Below are positions 1 to 6,593 of a stretch of DNA of 16,494 nt, piece after piece (position 1 is the first letter of the stretch; each line of letters begins with the position of its first letter). The translations under genes were made by a program, and so were the position numbers. The notes below the pieces were generated by a model. The model saw nothing but the letters and a program-made list of their open reading frames with translations. It ran no database searches and was not told the DNA's origin. Origin of the DNA: an uncultured Bacteroidales bacterium (GTDB lineage: Bacteria > Bacteroidota > Bacteroidia > Bacteroidales > Muribaculaceae); assembly GCA_947177325.1 (NCBI GenBank), contig CAMWUH010000018.1, positions 1-16,494 on the forward strand, in the 5' to 3' direction.

Positions 1-93
1 AGCTTTCGTGGGGTTATCATAGGCAAACGCATCTGAATTCCGCGGAGCGGATACAACTTATGATCCACCACGAATACGCTTATGCCCTAACTA
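1..93. repeat. Partial copy of the hairpin element, truncated by the window edge
   Basis: Positions 1-55 are identical, base for base, to 94-148 (repeat A, ending in ccgcggagcggataca). The 38 bases between the two A copies (56-93) include ccaccacgaatacgc, which resembles a decayed left arm of the ccccacga...tcgtgggg palindrome. The right arm would be the ttcgtgggg at the start of the A copy at 94. So the transposase-bearing element probably sits in a tandem series of related palindromic units that continues to the left of the window. Confidence 0.75.
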
Positions 94-148
94 AGCTTTC
101 GTGGGGTTATCATAGGCAAACGCATCTGAATTCCGCGGAGCGGATACA
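94..148 (+). repeat. Repeat A, second copy
   Basis: A 55-bp unit identical to 1-55 and matching 988-1042 with 5 differences. It begins with agctttcgtgggg and ends in ccgcggagcggataca; the tail contains the small hairpin tccgc-gga-gcgga. The tail recurs inverted as A' at 911-930 and 1251-1270. Confidence 0.9.
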
Positions 149-158
149 CTCTATAAAA

Positions 159-202
159 CCCCACGATACGCGAAGCCTCGCAGAGGCTGAGTCTTCGTGG
201 GG
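159..202. repeat. Palindrome B (left): nested hairpin
   Basis: Outer arms ccccacga (159-166) and tcgtgggg (195-202) pair perfectly. Inside lies a second perfect hairpin, agcctc-gca-gaggct (174-188). The surrounding 60 bp (149-208) are identical to 1043-1102. It recurs inverted on the other side of the transposase at 859-901. Confidence 0.9.
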
Positions 203-227
203 CTACAGGAGATCCAACGTCGGGATC

Positions 228-242
228 ATCCTCGTAGAGGAT
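228..242. repeat. 15-nt mini-hairpin C
   Basis: atcctc-gta-gaggat is a perfect 6-bp stem with a 3-nt loop, 42 bases before the transposase start codon. An identical copy is at 1122-1136. Its right arm begins the 16-nt direct repeat agaggatgcacttcct, found at 236-251, 790-805 and 1130-1145. Confidence 0.85.
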
Positions 243-283
243 GCACTTCCTCGCTTCACTTAAACGCACCATTAAATATAATT

Positions 284-733
284 ATGAGTAAAACCCTTCT
301 ATACTACCATATCGTCTTTGCTACAAAGAAGCGTCAGACTATACTTAACCCTGAAAAGGAAACTTCATTATTCCGCTATATTATGACCACGATTGAAAAT
401 ATTGGAGGGAAGCTTATTCGCATAAATGCCGCGTTCAACCATATTCATATCCTTACCACTATACCTGCCTCAGTCTGCGTTTCTGATTTTGTTGGAACAG
501 TTAAGCGTTCTTCATCGCTTTATATCTCAACAAGCGGACTGTTCCCCAAATTTGGGGGTTGGGCGCGCGAATACTATGCCGAAAGTGTGTCTCCCGACAG
601 TGTTGAATCTGTCAAAAACTACATTATCAACCAAAAAGAGCATCATTTAATAGAAAAATTTGAGGATGAGTGGATTCGGATACTCCCTGAAAAAGAGCGA
701 GCACGGTGGGAATGGCGTTTTCTCGATGATTAG
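284..733 (+). CDS. IS200-like / REP-associated Y1 (HUH) transposase
   Basis: A 149-residue single-domain transposase. It would cut and rejoin single-stranded DNA at hairpin-flanked sites through a 5'-phosphotyrosine intermediate. The HUH metal-binding motif is FNHIHIL (H53, H55). The probable nucleophile is Y113 in VKNYIINQKEHH, the family's YI.NQ helix. The N-terminus MSKTLLYYHIVFATKKR is typical of the family, which decides for the ATG at 284; the reading frame is open back to 197, but the upstream part runs through the hairpin repeats. Length matches IS200 TnpA (about 150 aa), and no frameshift or internal stop is seen. The gene is alone, without a TnpB/IscB partner, as in IS200 and RAYT loci. 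The mirrored palindromes around it are its likely substrates. Whether to call it IS200 or RAYT is open: the flanking repeats favour RAYT, while the gene-less second copy suggests a mobile element with non-autonomous derivatives. Confidence 0.9.
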   Translation: MSKTLLYYHIVFATKKRQTILNPEKETSLFRYIMTTIENIGGKLIRINAAFNHIHILTTIPASVCVSDFVGTVKRSSSLYISTSGLFPKFGGWAREYYAESVSPDSVESVKNYIINQKEHHLIEKFEDEWIRILPEKERARWEWRFLDD

Positions 734-819
734 TGTTCCCTAAATAGAATTCGTAAGCTTTCAGATACCCTTCCCGCAGATATCATAGCAGAGGATGCAC
801 TTCCTAAGTTTCAGAGTGT

Positions 820-834
820 AACCTCTCCGAGGTT
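820..834. repeat. 15-nt mini-hairpin E
   Basis: aacctc-tcc-gaggtt is a perfect 6-bp stem with a 3-nt loop, identical at 1160-1174. It lies between the decayed C' region and palindrome B' on the right side of the element. Confidence 0.85.
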
Positions 835-858
835 AATTCACCTTTTTTGTTTGCAATA

Positions 859-901
859 CCCCACGAAGACTCGGGACTATCGTTCCTCGCGTATCGTGGG
901 G
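859..901. repeat. Palindrome B' (right), inverted copy of B
   Basis: Arms ccccacga (859-866) and tcgtgggg (894-901) flank agactc and cgcgta, exactly the reverse complement of B's flanks. Only the central 15 bases differ; here they do not form the nested hairpin. A second copy at 1199-1241 differs at 2 positions in the loop. Confidence 0.88.
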
Positions 902-910
902 TTTCTTTAA

Positions 911-940
911 TGTGTATCCGCTCCGCGGATATATGACCTC
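911..940. repeat. Repeat A' with mini-hairpin, inverted end of A
   Basis: Contains atccgc-tcc-gcggat (916-930), a perfect 6-bp stem with 3-nt loop, and tgtatccgctccgcgg, the reverse complement of the end of repeat A. The second copy is at 1251-1280. After it both copies continue with gcctcatagcctcatta. Confidence 0.85.
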
Positions 941-987
941 TTTGCCTCATAGCCTCATTAGCTCAATCGTTGCTTCGCTGTCGGATT

Positions 988-1280
988 AGCTTTCGTGGGG
1001 ATATCATAGGCATACGCATTCTAATTCCGCGGAGCGGATACACTCTATAAAACCCCACGATACGCGAAGCCTCGCAGAGGCTGAGTCTTCGTGGGGCTAC
1101 AGAATATCCCCCGTCGGGATCATCCTCGTAGAGGATGCACTTCCTAAGTTTCAGAGTGTAACCTCTCCGAGGTTAATTCACTTTTTATGCATGCAGTACC
1201 CCACGAAGACTCGGAACAATCGTTCCTCGCGTATCGTGGGGTTTCTTTAAGGTGTATCCGCTCCGCGGATATATGACCTC
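988..1280 (+). mobile_element. Gene-less (non-autonomous) copy of the hairpin element
   Basis: This 293-bp stretch holds the full order A-B-C-E-B'-A' without a transposase. Positions 988-1145 align without gaps to 94-251 (9 differences in 158 bases). Positions 1131-1280 align without gaps to 791-940 (8 differences in 150 bases). The two alignments meet in agaggatgcacttcct (1130-1145), a sequence that flanks the transposase as a direct repeat (236-251 and 790-805). It is therefore what a deletion between those direct repeats would leave. Hairpins are at 1053-1096 (B), 1122-1136 (C), 1160-1174 (E), 1199-1241 (B') and 1256-1270 (A'). It resembles the MITE-like derivatives known for IS200/IS605 elements. 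Confidence 0.75.
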
Positions 1281-1302
1281 ATAGCCTCATAGCCTCATTA
1301 GC

Positions 1303-1488
1303 CTATCTCAGCCTTCAGTGGCCTTTTCGGCTTTATTGGGTGGAGATTGTGGGGCGGGTTGCTTCTCGCGTATCACCTGAATAATCCACGAAGCTCCGCG
1401 CAACTCTGAAGCTTTGCCGGGCCACGAAACGACGGGAGGCGCTGCCGGTGGGGGAGCGCCTCTCGAGTTATTGATGATGAATGGAGTA
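1303..1488. other. Non-coding junction between repeat region and fimbrial operon
   Basis: I see no gene here. Scattered fragments resemble the palindrome units, for example cgcgtatca and ccacgaagctccgcg between about 1366 and 1400, so this may be decayed repeat sequence. The fimbrial operon ends at 1489 on the minus strand, so this stretch also holds its 3' end region. Confidence 0.5.
1436..1462 (-). terminator. Possible operon-end hairpin
   Basis: gaggcgct (1436-1443) pairs with agcgcctc (1455-1462) around an 11-nt loop, 26 bases past the stop codon of the last operon gene. No clear U-run follows on the minus strand, so this is at best a weak intrinsic terminator or an mRNA 3'-end stabiliser. 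Confidence 0.35.
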
Positions 1489-4400
1489 TCAAGGCTTTCC
1501 TGTGCCTACGATTGTAAATGATGCACCGCTACCGGGGAAATTAAGTGTGCAGCGGAGAGTGTTGGCTGTTGAGCCACCCTTGTCATTGAAGAACGAGGGC
1601 TTTAATTCTCCGGTTTCACTTGCATCGTCATTGAACTTCAATCCATCGAAGTCGCGTGGAATGGTACGCACATAGTAAGTTGTGCCATTGATTACTTCTG
1701 TTGTGGTCAGTAGGTCACCGGGCCATCCGCCGGTCTGATAGTTGGTGTTGTTTTTCCACATGTAGATGTAGGGCTGCTTATTTGACTGGATGTAGAGTGT
1801 CCAGGTTGTGGAAATGGCTACAGGTTCCAATGTTAGCGTCATTGCGACAGGATCAAAAACTACATGGTATGTGCCGGATTGTGAGAGCTGGAAGTTAGTA
1901 CCGTTGCTGTTGTTTTCGACGACTACTGGCTTGGACTGGCCGATGGTAATGGCTGCGCCGGATGAACTGGGCGCGTAGAGCCATGCGAGTTGCGAAGCGC
2001 TTGCATTGCCTTTGGGTAGGCGTTGGATGCCGAAGTTACCGGCTTGCAGGTAGACTTCATCAAATTCGTAGGCTGAGCCTGTGAATTTCATGAGCTGTCC
2101 ATTGTTCTTCCAGGTAGAACCGTCCCAAACCGTCCCATAGAGGGCGTAACTATAATCATCTTCAACATAACTTGCAACTCTCTCGATCTTGAAGGTCTCT
2201 TGGTCGAGGTTGAAGGTGATATTGTAGAGGCTGTTACCGCCGGTGATATTCCATGTGTTGTAGCCGGTAGGCTGCCAGTCGAAGTGGTTAAGAGCTCCGG
2301 TTGTGCCGATGGTATAGTCAATTTCCTCTGTTTTGGCCAAGAACGTACAACACTTGTAATCGTCAGCGTAGCGAATGAATTCAAACTGGCCTGAGCCGAG
2401 TTGAATGTTTTCAAACACGTATATTCCATTCTTGTTTGTCATTCTGCGCTCAGTCCAGCCGCTTGTTCCTACAATGGCGTTTGAGCGGAAGTTGATATTG
2501 ACAGTCTTACCGGTGGGAATATTATCGGTCAGTTTCAAGGTGATGTTTTCGGGGTCGAAAGTAATATCGAAGTAGCCGGGATACCCCGCATACCATGAAC
2601 CGCCGCCGCTTGATGCATCTTGGCCGGGCATCTCCTTTTTAAGCTCGATATTTCGGCCTGAGCTTGCGGTGTTTGACCAATAGGTGTTGAGGACCTCGTC
2701 AGTTTCCACGGCAACCTCTTCCACTTTGATATCTCCTGCCTGTAATGGCTGTTGGGTAAGCACGTACTTATTGCCCGATTTTGCAAATTTCGTGTTGGTC
2801 ATGTACTGTGTTGCATTACCGTTAGGACCATTCACGAGGCGATAGTACACTTCGCGCTCCTCTTGAGTGAAGGTAATGGTCATCGCTGCGGGGTCGAATG
2901 TGATGTCGTATTTACCTGCCTTTGTGAGGTTCCAGTTCTTGCCGCTTGTGGCTTTTTCTGATACAACCGGCATCGCAGTGTTGACCACTATCGGGGTCAA
3001 TGATGAATTGGGTGAATAGAGCCAATCTTGTTTGGTTTTGTTAGCATCGTTCAATGTGCAGACTCTGATACCGAATTCGCCCGAAACTAAAGTTGCATCT
3101 TTGATTTCGTAAACCTTGGTAGTGGTGTTGAATTTGAATTTAAGCAAATTGTTCTCTGTCCAGCCACCGACGGGAACGCCGTGGAGATAGTAGTCGTAGT
3201 CGTTGCTGACGCCTATGCGGTTAACGCGCAGCTTCATAGTTTGCGGGTTGAAGGTGAAGGTGTAAGCGTCGGCTGTGGGGAGCTTCCAGTTTGTCGCTCC
3301 GTCAGCTGTGCTCTTATCGGTCACATCCATTTGAGTGCCGAGGTTGACGTTACCGCTGCTGATGGTGCCACGGAGCACTTTCACGTAGGCATCAGTTGCC
3401 TTGTCACGCACCTCAATCATGAATGTCGAGGCTTCGCATGCCATTTCTGAGAGCACGTAGTTAGAGCCTGATTTTACCAGAGCTTTTCGTTGAGAGTTGT
3501 CAGCGGTAAAGAATGTAGAGCTGGTGCCGAGAATATAGTAATTATATTCGGTGTTGTTCTGATTTTGATAAATATCTTGGTCAGATGAGTCGGTAAGCTC
3601 CAGGGCGAGGTTGCTCTTGAGGGTGAAATAAAACACTGTCTCACCCCTGTTATAGCGGGTATAAAGCTCTTTTGATTCACCTGATTTTGAACCGTCGTTG
3701 TCGCCCGGATTAGTGCGCGAACCAAACATAATGCCTGCATCCTGACGGTTGGACAAGGGCACACCGAATTCGCATCGCCATAAGTTGGTCTGGCCCTCTA
3801 CCTTGGTCATTTTGGGAAGTGAGCCCCAAGTGGTTGCGCCCGGACTAACGCCCCATACGTGATAGTAGACGTCGGTCCATTGCGATTCGTTCTTCACGTA
3901 AACAACGATTTTACCGGTTACTACGTTATTATCGTCATTGCCGCTGTAGTAGGGGTTCTGACAATCGCTGTTTACCCATACCAGACGCAAGGGCATATAG
4001 CGGTAGATGCTTGAGCCCAACACGGCAGCCGAGCCGTTCGAGCCACGGGCCAGGCGAATGTTGGAGTAGCGGTTTTCGGGGTTCGACGATTTCATGTCGT
4101 CGAAGTAGCGATACCAGTAGCCGTATTCATTTGATTTCACGGGATCAAGACCTTGAGTGCCACCCAGGTAGGTGCGCGACCAGAGCATGGTGTGCATCTG
4201 GCTTTTCTTTTCTTCACCTTCGTAGTAACCTGCTTTGGGGAAGTAGATTTTACCACCCGACACACGGCCTGATGTTATGTTAGCGCTTACTACCGACGAG
4301 CAGTCAAGCCCCCAACCGTAGATATCGTTCTCAGTGGCGGGCACGAAGCGGCCATTTGACGGCGTTTGTGCTGTCAATCCCAGTTTGGCGGTGATTGTCT

Positions 4401-6549
4401 GCTGGTCCTCGCGACGTGATGTGTTGTTGCGGAAGTTGGCCCAGCGGTCGGTGTTGACCATGAAGTAGCCGCCTACAGATTCAATATTTTTTCTGTAGGT
4501 TGATGAGCCGGGGGTGTATGGGCGGTTGGACGACGCACCGAGGTCGCGGTCAAGCACGTAGGTGTTACCTACACGCACCACTTCGTAGTAGTACCAGCCC
4601 GATTTGTGGGTTGACTCGTCGGGAGTCTGATATTGCGAATATTCCGGGGCGAGATAGTGGAACACACCGGTGCGGAACAGGTCGTAGTCAATGTTGATGG
4701 TTTCATCAGTATCTCCTGCCTTTGCCGGGATACGGAAACGGCCTGTTGCCGATTTTATTTCATCAGGATTGGTAAGGGTGATGATGTAGTTGTTGCCCTG
4801 GCGGGTGTAGGTGAAGTCAGAGCCACCGCTCACAAATGATGGCTCGCCGTCGGTCGGCAGGCCCTGAATGGTATAAGTGACATTATCGTAGAGAGGCACC
4901 AGCGGGAAGTGCAAGCCGATACGGTTGACATTTCCGAGGTTTTGGGCGCGGGTCAGACCCTTTACGGAGTCAGCGCGCTCAGTGGTTGCTATACCGTTGG
5001 CATCGTAGTTCGTACCCTCGATCCAGCTGTAATAGTTGTCTGTTGAGGAGAAGCCGGGTATGCCCGAAACGGTCACTTTACGCTGACGGCTGTAGGGGAA
5101 ACCTTCCTGAGTCAGGTAAATGGTACGTGACAGTTTGCCGGCGCGCACCTTGATAAATCCGTAACGGTCGTTAGGCGAGTTGTTCTGGTCAAGGGGTATT
5201 CTGATGCGGAAGGTAGTGGGGTCAGACGCATCGTTATCAGCAGCCAATGTGGCATTTTCGGCGTGAATCCAATCATCATCCTCGCCACTTTCAAAAACCA
5301 AACGGTCTTTCCACGTAGGGTTCTCGACCAGGCCGGGATAGGTTGTGGCAACGTCGATTGTAACCGAGCCGGTATAGTTGGTCGTAACGTCACCGCCTAC
5401 ACCGAGATAGTAGTCGCGTGTGGCTTCAATGTCGGTAATGGCGTTGGATTTATCGGTCACCATGTAGGTTGTGCGGTTATCAGGCTTCGCTTTGACTGCC
5501 TGACCTAAAGTTTGCCAACCCTCGGAGCGCACCTCGGTAATGGTCAGAATATACTCGTGCTGGCGGATAATATCCAGTGACGGGCCATATTTGAAGTATT
5601 CGGGCGTTTCAGAGAAATTCGGATTGTTGTTAACCTTATCCTGCTTGCAGAAGGCGGCTACATAGTAGCCATCGATAGTGGCACCGTCGTCATCGCGATA
5701 TTGTCCTTTGAAAATGATGCGGGCGGAGTCGTTCTTAAAAGTGGTTCCGTCAATGGCAACTTTGTATCTGCCGGGTGTTTCAAACACTCCGGTGATTGAT
5801 TGCTTTTTATTGCCGGCTTGCCATGCAATCATCAGCTCATCCTCGCCTCCGTTTGGCCCGGTGAAAGGGTAGGAGGGTGAAGATGAAATCATAGGCTTCT
5901 TGCTGATGAGCTGCAGCTTGCCGTTAGAGTTGGTGGCGCGCACTGTATCGGCCGGGGCTACCGAGCCTTCGGTTGCAGTACCGAATAGGCCGAACTCCAT
6001 AATTTTAAAGTTTTGGACTGCATCGTCAAGTTTAAGCGTAACGATGGCGGTGTTGCGCACCAGGGCGATTGTAGGGGTAGGGTTGTCTTTGACAATTTCA
6101 GCTTCACCCCAAAGTATAGGTTGGGAGTTGGAGAAATAATCGGTCCAAACGGTCGATGGGTCTTCGCAGCTGTCGGCACCGATCAGGTCGGCGGGAGCGT
6201 TGATGATTACTTGCAACTTTGTGGCGTCGCCAACGGTGGGTACATTGACGGTAACGATAGTGTTGCCGGCCTCGTTGGTCGAAATGTTGTCGGGGGTGAG
6301 TGTTACAGGGCTTTTTTGAATGTACCCGGACTCACCGTAGTAGAACAGATAAAGGTTGTCAACGCCAAATTCTCCGCTGCGCGTCAGGTCAACCGCCACC
6401 GGGGCAGGAATAATCAGCGACATCCGGAGCTCATCGGGCATCTCGCCGTCGTTAGGGCCGTCGATATGGAATGTGTCGTCAGCACAACCGCCCATCAGTA
6501 GGGCAGTTGCGCCGAGAAGTGAATATTTCAGGTATTTAACGAATTTCAT
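1489..6549 (-). CDS. Giant fimbrial tip/adhesin lipoprotein with SusE/F-like and CBM26-like modules
   Basis: A 1686-residue outer-membrane lipoprotein, last gene of the fimbrial operon. The signal peptide ends in LLMGGC (lipid Cys 22). A fimbrillin-like N-terminal region follows (about 40-335), with a candidate processing arginine in LTRS (R57). Next come a BACON/Ig-like stretch (about 410-485, ending TIYLTQEG) and a region reading like a Fib_succ_major/FISUMP domain (about 650-855, GWYYYEVV ... MPLRLVW). A CBM26-like module (about 877-950) has the Trp/Tyr-rich core QWTDVYYHVWG. About five tandem 110-residue modules (about 998-1578) resemble SusE/SusF starch-binding repeats: YYLHG...GW at the start, a G.F/GI strand, and G.Y.ITFDP..MT at the end. 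The C-terminal 105 residues look like another CBM26 (IYMWKN, GGWPGD, LKFNDD). Domain names are from reading patterns, not a search. Role inferred: tip adhesin binding glycans. It starts 44 bases after the preceding gene. Confidence 0.82.
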   Translation of the reverse strand: MKFVKYLKYSLLGATALLMGGCADDTFHIDGPNDGEMPDELRMSLIIPAPVAVDLTRSGEFGVDNLYLFYYGESGYIQKSPVTLTPDNISTNEAGNTIVTVNVPTVGDATKLQVIINAPADLIGADSCEDPSTVWTDYFSNSQPILWGEAEIVKDNPTPTIALVRNTAIVTLKLDDAVQNFKIMEFGLFGTATEGSVAPADTVRATNSNGKLQLISKKPMISSSPSYPFTGPNGGEDELMIAWQAGNKKQSITGVFETPGRYKVAIDGTTFKNDSARIIFKGQYRDDDGATIDGYYVAAFCKQDKVNNNPNFSETPEYFKYGPSLDIIRQHEYILTITEVRSEGWQTLGQAVKAKPDNRTTYMVTDKSNAITDIEATRDYYLGVGGDVTTNYTGSVTIDVATTYPGLVENPTWKDRLVFESGEDDDWIHAENATLAADNDASDPTTFRIRIPLDQNNSPNDRYGFIKVRAGKLSRTIYLTQEGFPYSRQRKVTVSGIPGFSSTDNYYSWIEGTNYDANGIATTERADSVKGLTRAQNLGNVNRIGLHFPLVPLYDNVTYTIQGLPTDGEPSFVSGGSDFTYTRQGNNYIITLTNPDEIKSATGRFRIPAKAGDTDETINIDYDLFRTGVFHYLAPEYSQYQTPDESTHKSGWYYYEVVRVGNTYVLDRDLGASSNRPYTPGSSTYRKNIESVGGYFMVNTDRWANFRNNTSRREDQQTITAKLGLTAQTPSNGRFVPATENDIYGWGLDCSSVVSANITSGRVSGGKIYFPKAGYYEGEEKKSQMHTMLWSRTYLGGTQGLDPVKSNEYGYWYRYFDDMKSSNPENRYSNIRLARGSNGSAAVLGSSIYRYMPLRLVWVNSDCQNPYYSGNDDNNVVTGKIVVYVKNESQWTDVYYHVWGVSPGATTWGSLPKMTKVEGQTNLWRCEFGVPLSNRQDAGIMFGSRTNPGDNDGSKSGESKELYTRYNRGETVFYFTLKSNLALELTDSSDQDIYQNQNNTEYNYYILGTSSTFFTADNSQRKALVKSGSNYVLSEMACEASTFMIEVRDKATDAYVKVLRGTISSGNVNLGTQMDVTDKSTADGATNWKLPTADAYTFTFNPQTMKLRVNRIGVSNDYDYYLHGVPVGGWTENNLLKFKFNTTTKVYEIKDATLVSGEFGIRVCTLNDANKTKQDWLYSPNSSLTPIVVNTAMPVVSEKATSGKNWNLTKAGKYDITFDPAAMTITFTQEEREVYYRLVNGPNGNATQYMTNTKFAKSGNKYVLTQQPLQAGDIKVEEVAVETDEVLNTYWSNTASSGRNIELKKEMPGQDASSGGGSWYAGYPGYFDITFDPENITLKLTDNIPTGKTVNINFRSNAIVGTSGWTERRMTNKNGIYVFENIQLGSGQFEFIRYADDYKCCTFLAKTEEIDYTIGTTGALNHFDWQPTGYNTWNITGGNSLYNITFNLDQETFKIERVASYVEDDYSYALYGTVWDGSTWKNNGQLMKFTGSAYEFDEVYLQAGNFGIQRLPKGNASASQLAWLYAPSSSGAAITIGQSKPVVVENNSNGTNFQLSQSGTYHVVFDPVAMTLTLEPVAISTTWTLYIQSNKQPYIYMWKNNTNYQTGGWPGDLLTTTEVINGTTYYVRTIPRDFDGLKFNDDASETGELKPSFFNDKGGSTANTLRCTLNFPGSGASFTIVGTGKP

Positions 6550-6593
6550 CGTCGATATGTTAGGTTTATGAATTCAAATATTAAGAGCCGGTT

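Larger units (their letters stand above)
94..940 (+). mobile_element. IS200-like/RAYT transposase element with mirrored hairpins
   Basis: This stretch carries an intact Y1 transposase gene (284-733) inside an ordered, roughly mirror-symmetric set of palindromes. On the left are A (94-148), B (149-208) and C (about 211-251). On the right are a decayed C' (about 764-805), hairpin E (820-834), B' (859-901) and A' (911-940). B' is the reverse complement of B apart from its central loop, and A' is the reverse complement of the end of A (tgtatccgctccgcgg against ccgcggagcggataca). IS200/IS605-family elements and REP-associated transposases use subterminal hairpins rather than terminal inverted repeats, which fits. 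Exact ends are uncertain, because homology to the second copy continues to about 962 and A may extend left. Confidence 0.7.

Noticed and set aside
197..283. N-terminal extension of the transposase from an ATG at 197
   Set aside because: The added 29 residues lie in the hairpin repeats shared with the gene-less copy and do not resemble the family. The ATG at 284 gives the standard N-terminus.
1..1302. CRISPR array
   Set aside because: The repeats are long, palindromic, in mixed orientation and irregularly spaced around a transposase. There are no uniform spacers and no cas genes.
6013..6501. Plus-strand open frame of 162 codons inside the 1686-residue gene
   Set aside because: It is antisense to a well-supported lipoprotein gene, has no recognisable domain or signal, and is explained by codon bias of the real gene. 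The same holds for the open frames at 7359-7832, 8154-8561 and 8568-9032.
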